Source: Pseudonocardia sp. KRD291
GTDB taxonomy: Bacteria; Actinomycetota; Actinomycetes; Mycobacteriales; Pseudonocardiaceae
DNA length: 64,000 nt
Reading direction: 5' to 3'
Assembly (NCBI RefSeq): GCF_019263595.1
Contig: NZ_JADQDD010000002.1
Span: 1 to 64,000, forward strand
The notes beneath the pieces are model-generated. The model saw only the letters and a program-made list of their open reading frames with translations. It was not told the DNA's origin and searched no databases. Made by a program: the position numbers and the translations under genes. Each line of letters opens with the position of its first letter. Positions within the stretch are counted from its first letter, which is position 1. Positions 61,399-64,000 of the stretch are shown here, piece by piece.

Positions 61399-62485
61399 TC
61401 AAGCGACGAGAGCCAATTCCGGTGTTTTGTGTGGAGCCACCAGAATCCGATAGATCTCGCGGATCAGGTGGCGCTTGAGGCAGCGCAGGATCTCCTTCGT
61501 CGTCCGGCCTTCCTTCGCCCGTCGCGCGACGTAGGCGATCGTCGGCTGGTGGGAGCGCATGCGGACGACGAGGATCCGGTGTAGGGCGGCGTTGGCCTGG
61601 CGGTGCCCGCCTCGGTTGAGCCGGTGGCGGGTGGTCTTGCCGGAGCTCGCGGGGATGGGGCAGGCGCCGCAGAGCTTGGCCAGGGCGGCCTCGCTGTGAA
61701 TGCGTTCGGGGTTGTCACCGACCACGATCAGCATCTCCGCTGCGGAGTCCGCGGCGATCCCGAACTGGCCGGTCAGCTGCGGTGCTGCGCGGTCAACGAG
61801 AGTGTCGAGGACACGCTCGTGGCGGCGCGCCTCGAAGTCGAGGCTGCGGTGGCGATCGGCCAGTGCGCGAAGGGTGTAGCGGGCTGCGGCTTCGGGACTG
61901 TCCATGGTCTCGTAGCGCAGGGCGCGGCAGGCATCGAGGAGCTCGCGGTCGTTGAAGGGCTCGAGAGCCTCGCGCAGCTCGGAGGGTGCGTTCACGAGGA
62001 TGGTCTTGAGGGTGACGATCGCCTGGGTGCGGGCCTTGGTCGCGGTGTCCTTCGCGATCTTGATCTGGCGGATCATCTCGACGGTGCCATCACCGGTCTT
62101 CGGGGTGGCGGTTGCTGTGCCGGACAGGACGCTGCGGGCGGCGGTCTCGGCGTCGATGGTGTCGTTCTTGCCGCGTAGGTGTCGCACGGTGCGGTCGCCT
62201 CGATTGACCTCGACGACCTGGTCGCCCGCCCGCCGCAGGAACGAAGGCCAGCCCGGCGCCGTAGGAGCCGGTGCCCTCGACCCCGAACAGCACCTGTCCG
62301 CTGTCGTACTCGGCGGCGAGCCCGACGGCCCAGTCGCTCAGCTGCACGTAGCCGGCGCGATTGACGCTGATCGTGGTCGAGCCCAGCACAGCGCCGACCT
62401 GGTCGAGCGCGACTGCGACGTGGTTGTGCTTGTGGGTGTCGACTCCGACGACGATGCGCCGACGGTTCTCCTGCGGGATGCTCAC
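61399..62485 (-). pseudogene. IS110-family transposase with a one-base frameshift
   Basis: The N-terminal part starts at GTG 62485 (VVGVDTHKHNHVAVAL, FGVEGTGSYG), then a frameshift near 62243-62247 (one extra T in GCCTTCG) moves to FLRRAGDQVVEVNRGDR, KNDTIDAETAARS and LCGACPIPASSGKTTRHR. The RuvC-like acidic residues and the C-terminal serine of the DEDD transposase are all present once the shift is corrected. As read, the gene is broken. Confidence 0.8.
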
Positions 62486-62709
62486 TGTTGACTGCGGTCC
62501 TTCCCGGAAGCGTGGTCGACAGCGCGCCGGGCGGGCGGACAGGACTGTGATGGGACCTGCTCAGATCAGGCTCCTATGAGGTCACTGCCCGCTCGGCGCG
62601 CCATCTGTGGCGGTGTCGCCCGGGCAGCCGACAGATCAACGCCAGGGCACCGAGAGGGCCAGTCGTAAGCACGGGTCAGACCGACCGGGCGACGAACAGC
62701 AGTCTCACA
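62486..62709 (-). ncRNA. Candidate bridge RNA of the IS110 element
   Basis: In IS110-group elements the non-coding left end before the transposase codes for a bridge RNA that pairs with both target and donor DNA. This 224-base stretch is in that position and holds several GC-rich inverted segments. Its reverse strand carries CATAGGAGCC (62581-62569 region), resembling ATAGGAGC at the opposite element end (61384-61396), as expected of a donor-binding loop. Structure was not folded. Confidence 0.45.
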
Positions 62710-63440
62710 GTCGTAGGAGTCACCGATCGAGCCGATCGAGGCCAGCGCACCGGCCTGGACGAGCCGGTCGCCGTAGCGAATGGCCGTGTATTGACTTCCG
62801 GCATCCGAGTGGTGGATCAACCCCTCAAGACGGCCATCAGTGGTCTGGCCTGCGTTTTCACGGGTCCACAGCGCCATCGCCAAGGCGTCAAGGGGGAGCT
62901 CGGTGGGCATCCGAGCCGCGCAGCGCCACCCCACGATCCGCCGGGAGTACACGTCGGAGACGAACGCGGTGAACACCGTCCCCGACCAGGTCGGCACGTA
63001 GGTCAGGTCGACCACCCAGAGCTGGTTCGGTTGCTGCGCGGTGAAGTCCCGGTCGACCAGGTCCGGGGCGCGCCCGGCCTGCTGGTCGGGCCGGGTGGTG
63101 ATCACCGGCTGGCCGCGGCGCACCCCGCGCAGCCCGAGCTCGCGCATCAGCCGTTCCACGGTGCAGCGCGCGACCGGCCCGCCGCCCTGGCCGGTGACGC
63201 CATCGCGGCGCAACTGGTGCCACATCTTGCGGGCTCCGTAGAGGCCGCGGCCCTTGTCCCGGTCGAAGAAGGTGGCCTCGATCGTCTCGGCCAGCGCCGC
63301 GTCGTGCAGCGCCCGCCGCGACGGCCCCTGTTCTTGTGGGCGTAGTAGCCGCTCGCGGCGACCGCGATGCCCTGTGCGCGAAGGGCATCGCAGATCGGCT
63401 CGACCCCGAAACGGCCCTTGTGTTGATCGATGTAGGCCAC
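62710..63440 (-). pseudogene. IS3 orfB transposase, 5' fragment with a frameshift
   Basis: Starts VAYIDQHKGRFGVEPICDAL and reads to YYAHKNR. One base is missing in the run of four C at 63325-63328 and the frame changes to PSRRALHDAALAETIEAT. It goes on with WVVDLTYVPTW (first D) and LIHHSDAGSQYT (second D) to GDSYD, where the IS110 element interrupts it. Both the frameshift and the insertion destroy the transposase. Confidence 0.83.
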
Positions 63441-63442
63441 GA

Positions 63443-63778
63443 TCAGCGGATACGGCGGTCGAGCTCCGCCGCCGCGAAAAACGCCGACGCCGTCTTCAAG
63501 ATCTCATTCGCCCGCCGCAGCTCGGCGTTCTCCTGCCGCAGCCGCTTGAGCTCATCGGACTCCGCCGTGGTCACACCCGGGGCCAGGCCGTCGTCGATAT
63601 CGGACTGGCGGCACCAGCCGCGCAGTGTGTCGGGCAGGACCCCCAACTGCGGACCGATCCGCTTACACGCCGCGTTGACCGACAGCCCGGGCTCCTGTCG
63701 GCGTGCTTCCCGGACCATCCGCTTGGCCCGCTCGCGCATCTCGTCGCTGAACTTCCTCGGTGCCGGCACGATCTCCAC
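63443..63778 (-). CDS. IS3-family orfA (HTH protein)
   Basis: A 111-residue protein: helix-turn-helix (KRIGPQLGVLPDTLRGW) then a leucine-zipper-like coiled coil (ELKRLRQENAELRRANEIL). It binds the element ends. GCGTTTTTCGCG near its end is a possible slippery site for a -1 frameshift that would fuse it to orfB. GTG start at 63778. It is intact although orfB is not. Confidence 0.88.
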   Translation of the reverse strand: MEIVPAPRKFSDEMRERAKRMVREARRQEPGLSVNAACKRIGPQLGVLPDTLRGWCRQSDIDDGLAPGVTTAESDELKRLRQENAELRRANEILKTASAFFAAAELDRRIR

Positions 63779-63794
63779 CTTCCCGTGGAATCAG

Positions 63795-63821
63795 AGCCTC
63801 CACCACTCCCGGGGCGCTTCA
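63795..63821 (-). repeat. Right terminal inverted repeat of the IS3 element
   Basis: On the reverse strand, TGAAGCGCCCCGGG, AGTG, then GTGGAGGCT, matching the left end at 61131. Confidence 0.8.
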
Positions 63822-63833
63822 TCGCGTACGGGG

Positions 63834-64000
63834 TCAGTCGAACAACGCCGATGTCGCGGCATCAATATGCCGCTGCATCAGCCCACCGGCCGCCTTTTGG
63901 TCCTGCTTGCTGATCGCGTCGAGAATGCGTTCGTGGAACTGTTGGGCCGCACGGAGCGCGTCCGGCGACTGGTAGCGCTCGATGTCGATGGCGGCGCGGA
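63834..64000 (-). CDS. GntR/FCD-family regulator, C-terminal part (runs off the window)
   Basis: The reverse strand codes for 54 residues to a TGA at 63836-63834. AAQQFHERILDAI and AAGGLMQRHIDAATSALF match the last helices of an FCD domain with its metal-binding histidines. The stop lies 12 bases outside the IS3 end. The DNA-binding part is beyond the window. Confidence 0.65.
   Translation of the reverse strand, partial: RAAIDIERYQSPDALRAAQQFHERILDAISKQDQKAAGGLMQRHIDAATSALFD

Larger units (their letters stand above)
61384..62709 (-). mobile_element. IS110-group insertion sequence inside the IS3 orfB
   Basis: The borders are deduced from the split of the conserved IS3 sequence GDSYD/NAMAES: 1,326 bases lie between the two halves. 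It has no terminal inverted repeats, a 224-base non-coding stretch before the transposase and only 15 bases after it. This is the layout of the IS110 group, which uses a bridge RNA from the long non-coding end. Exact borders may be off by a base or two. Confidence 0.75.
61131..63821 (-). mobile_element. IS3-family insertion sequence, interrupted by an IS110-group element
   Basis: The ends are inverted repeats starting TGAAGCGCCCCGGG (61131 rightwards, and 63821 leftwards on the other strand); 23 of the first 27 bases match, including a second block GTGGAGGCT. Inside are orfA and orfB, read leftwards, with orfB ending in the left repeat. Without the inner element it is about 1.37 kb, normal for IS3. 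No direct target repeat flanks it (GGG on the left, TCG on the right), which suggests later recombination. Confidence 0.85.

Noticed and set aside
61128-63824. Target-site duplication of the IS3 element
   Set aside because: Flanking bases are GGG and TCG and do not match, so no duplication can be claimed.
1-64000. CRISPR array, tRNA or rRNA genes, biosynthetic megasynthase or defence system
   Set aside because: No spaced direct repeats, no tRNA- or rRNA-like sequence and no nuclease, toxin or modular synthase genes were seen on reading both strands; no computed scan was possible.

Overview
The window is very GC-rich DNA with codon use, GTG starts and end-to-end 4-base gene overlaps typical of an actinobacterium. 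A Pseudonocardia-like member of the Pseudonocardiales is the best guess, but the genus is an inference. No rRNA, tRNA or CRISPR array was seen.

Positions 1-43.7 kb form one large catabolic island for a hydrophobic, probably cyclic substrate (terpenoid, steroid-like or alicyclic). It holds eight acyl-CoA dehydrogenase subunits (three adjacent two-gene sets or singles plus one leaderless gene), two thiolases, a thiolase-like aldolase with its DUF35 partner, two intact acyl-CoA ligases and one decayed one, a crotonase, several SDRs, two P450s, two small ferredoxins, a Rieske ferredoxin with an FAD/2Fe-2S reductase, a three-subunit molybdenum hydroxylase followed by a KstD-like flavoprotein, two amidohydrolases, a probable mycofactocin-dependent alcohol dehydrogenase, a second zinc alcohol dehydrogenase, two aldehyde dehydrogenases, an MFS importer and three regulators (GntR, GntR, TetR). 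A 17-base AT-rich box, consensus about TAYTATATYCMTAGATT, recurs in most of the promoters between 7.5 and 42.9 kb. It joins roughly 30 genes into one apparent regulon and is the main novel observation.

Positions 43-49 kb hold a second operon: an NTF2-like protein, an aminoglycoside-phosphotransferase-like kinase, a small partner, a CrtC/AttH-like protein, a CaiB CoA transferase, a double hot-dog hydratase and the TetR gene. It looks like an acyl-CoA route for another lipid. Positions 49.1-52 kb are a scar zone with a broken VOC protein, an intact SDR, and an NTF2-like gene fused tail-to-tail to an MFS gene truncated at both ends.

Positions 52.6-61 kb are a sugar-acid operon: a GntR regulator with a perfect palindrome at its promoter, a DapA-type keto-deoxy-sugar-acid dehydratase, a 2-oxoglutarate-semialdehyde dehydrogenase, an enolase-superfamily dehydratase, an ACS-type MFS importer, an Nramp-fold transporter without the metal motif, and an Ldh2-type dehydrogenase. 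The inferred route takes an aldaric or aldonic acid to 2-oxoglutarate.

Positions 61.1-63.8 kb are a nested insertion: an IS110-group element, with a likely bridge-RNA region, inserted into an IS3-family element. Both carry disrupted transposases. The window ends inside another GntR/FCD regulator, and begins inside an acetyl-CoA hydrolase/CoA-transferase-like gene.
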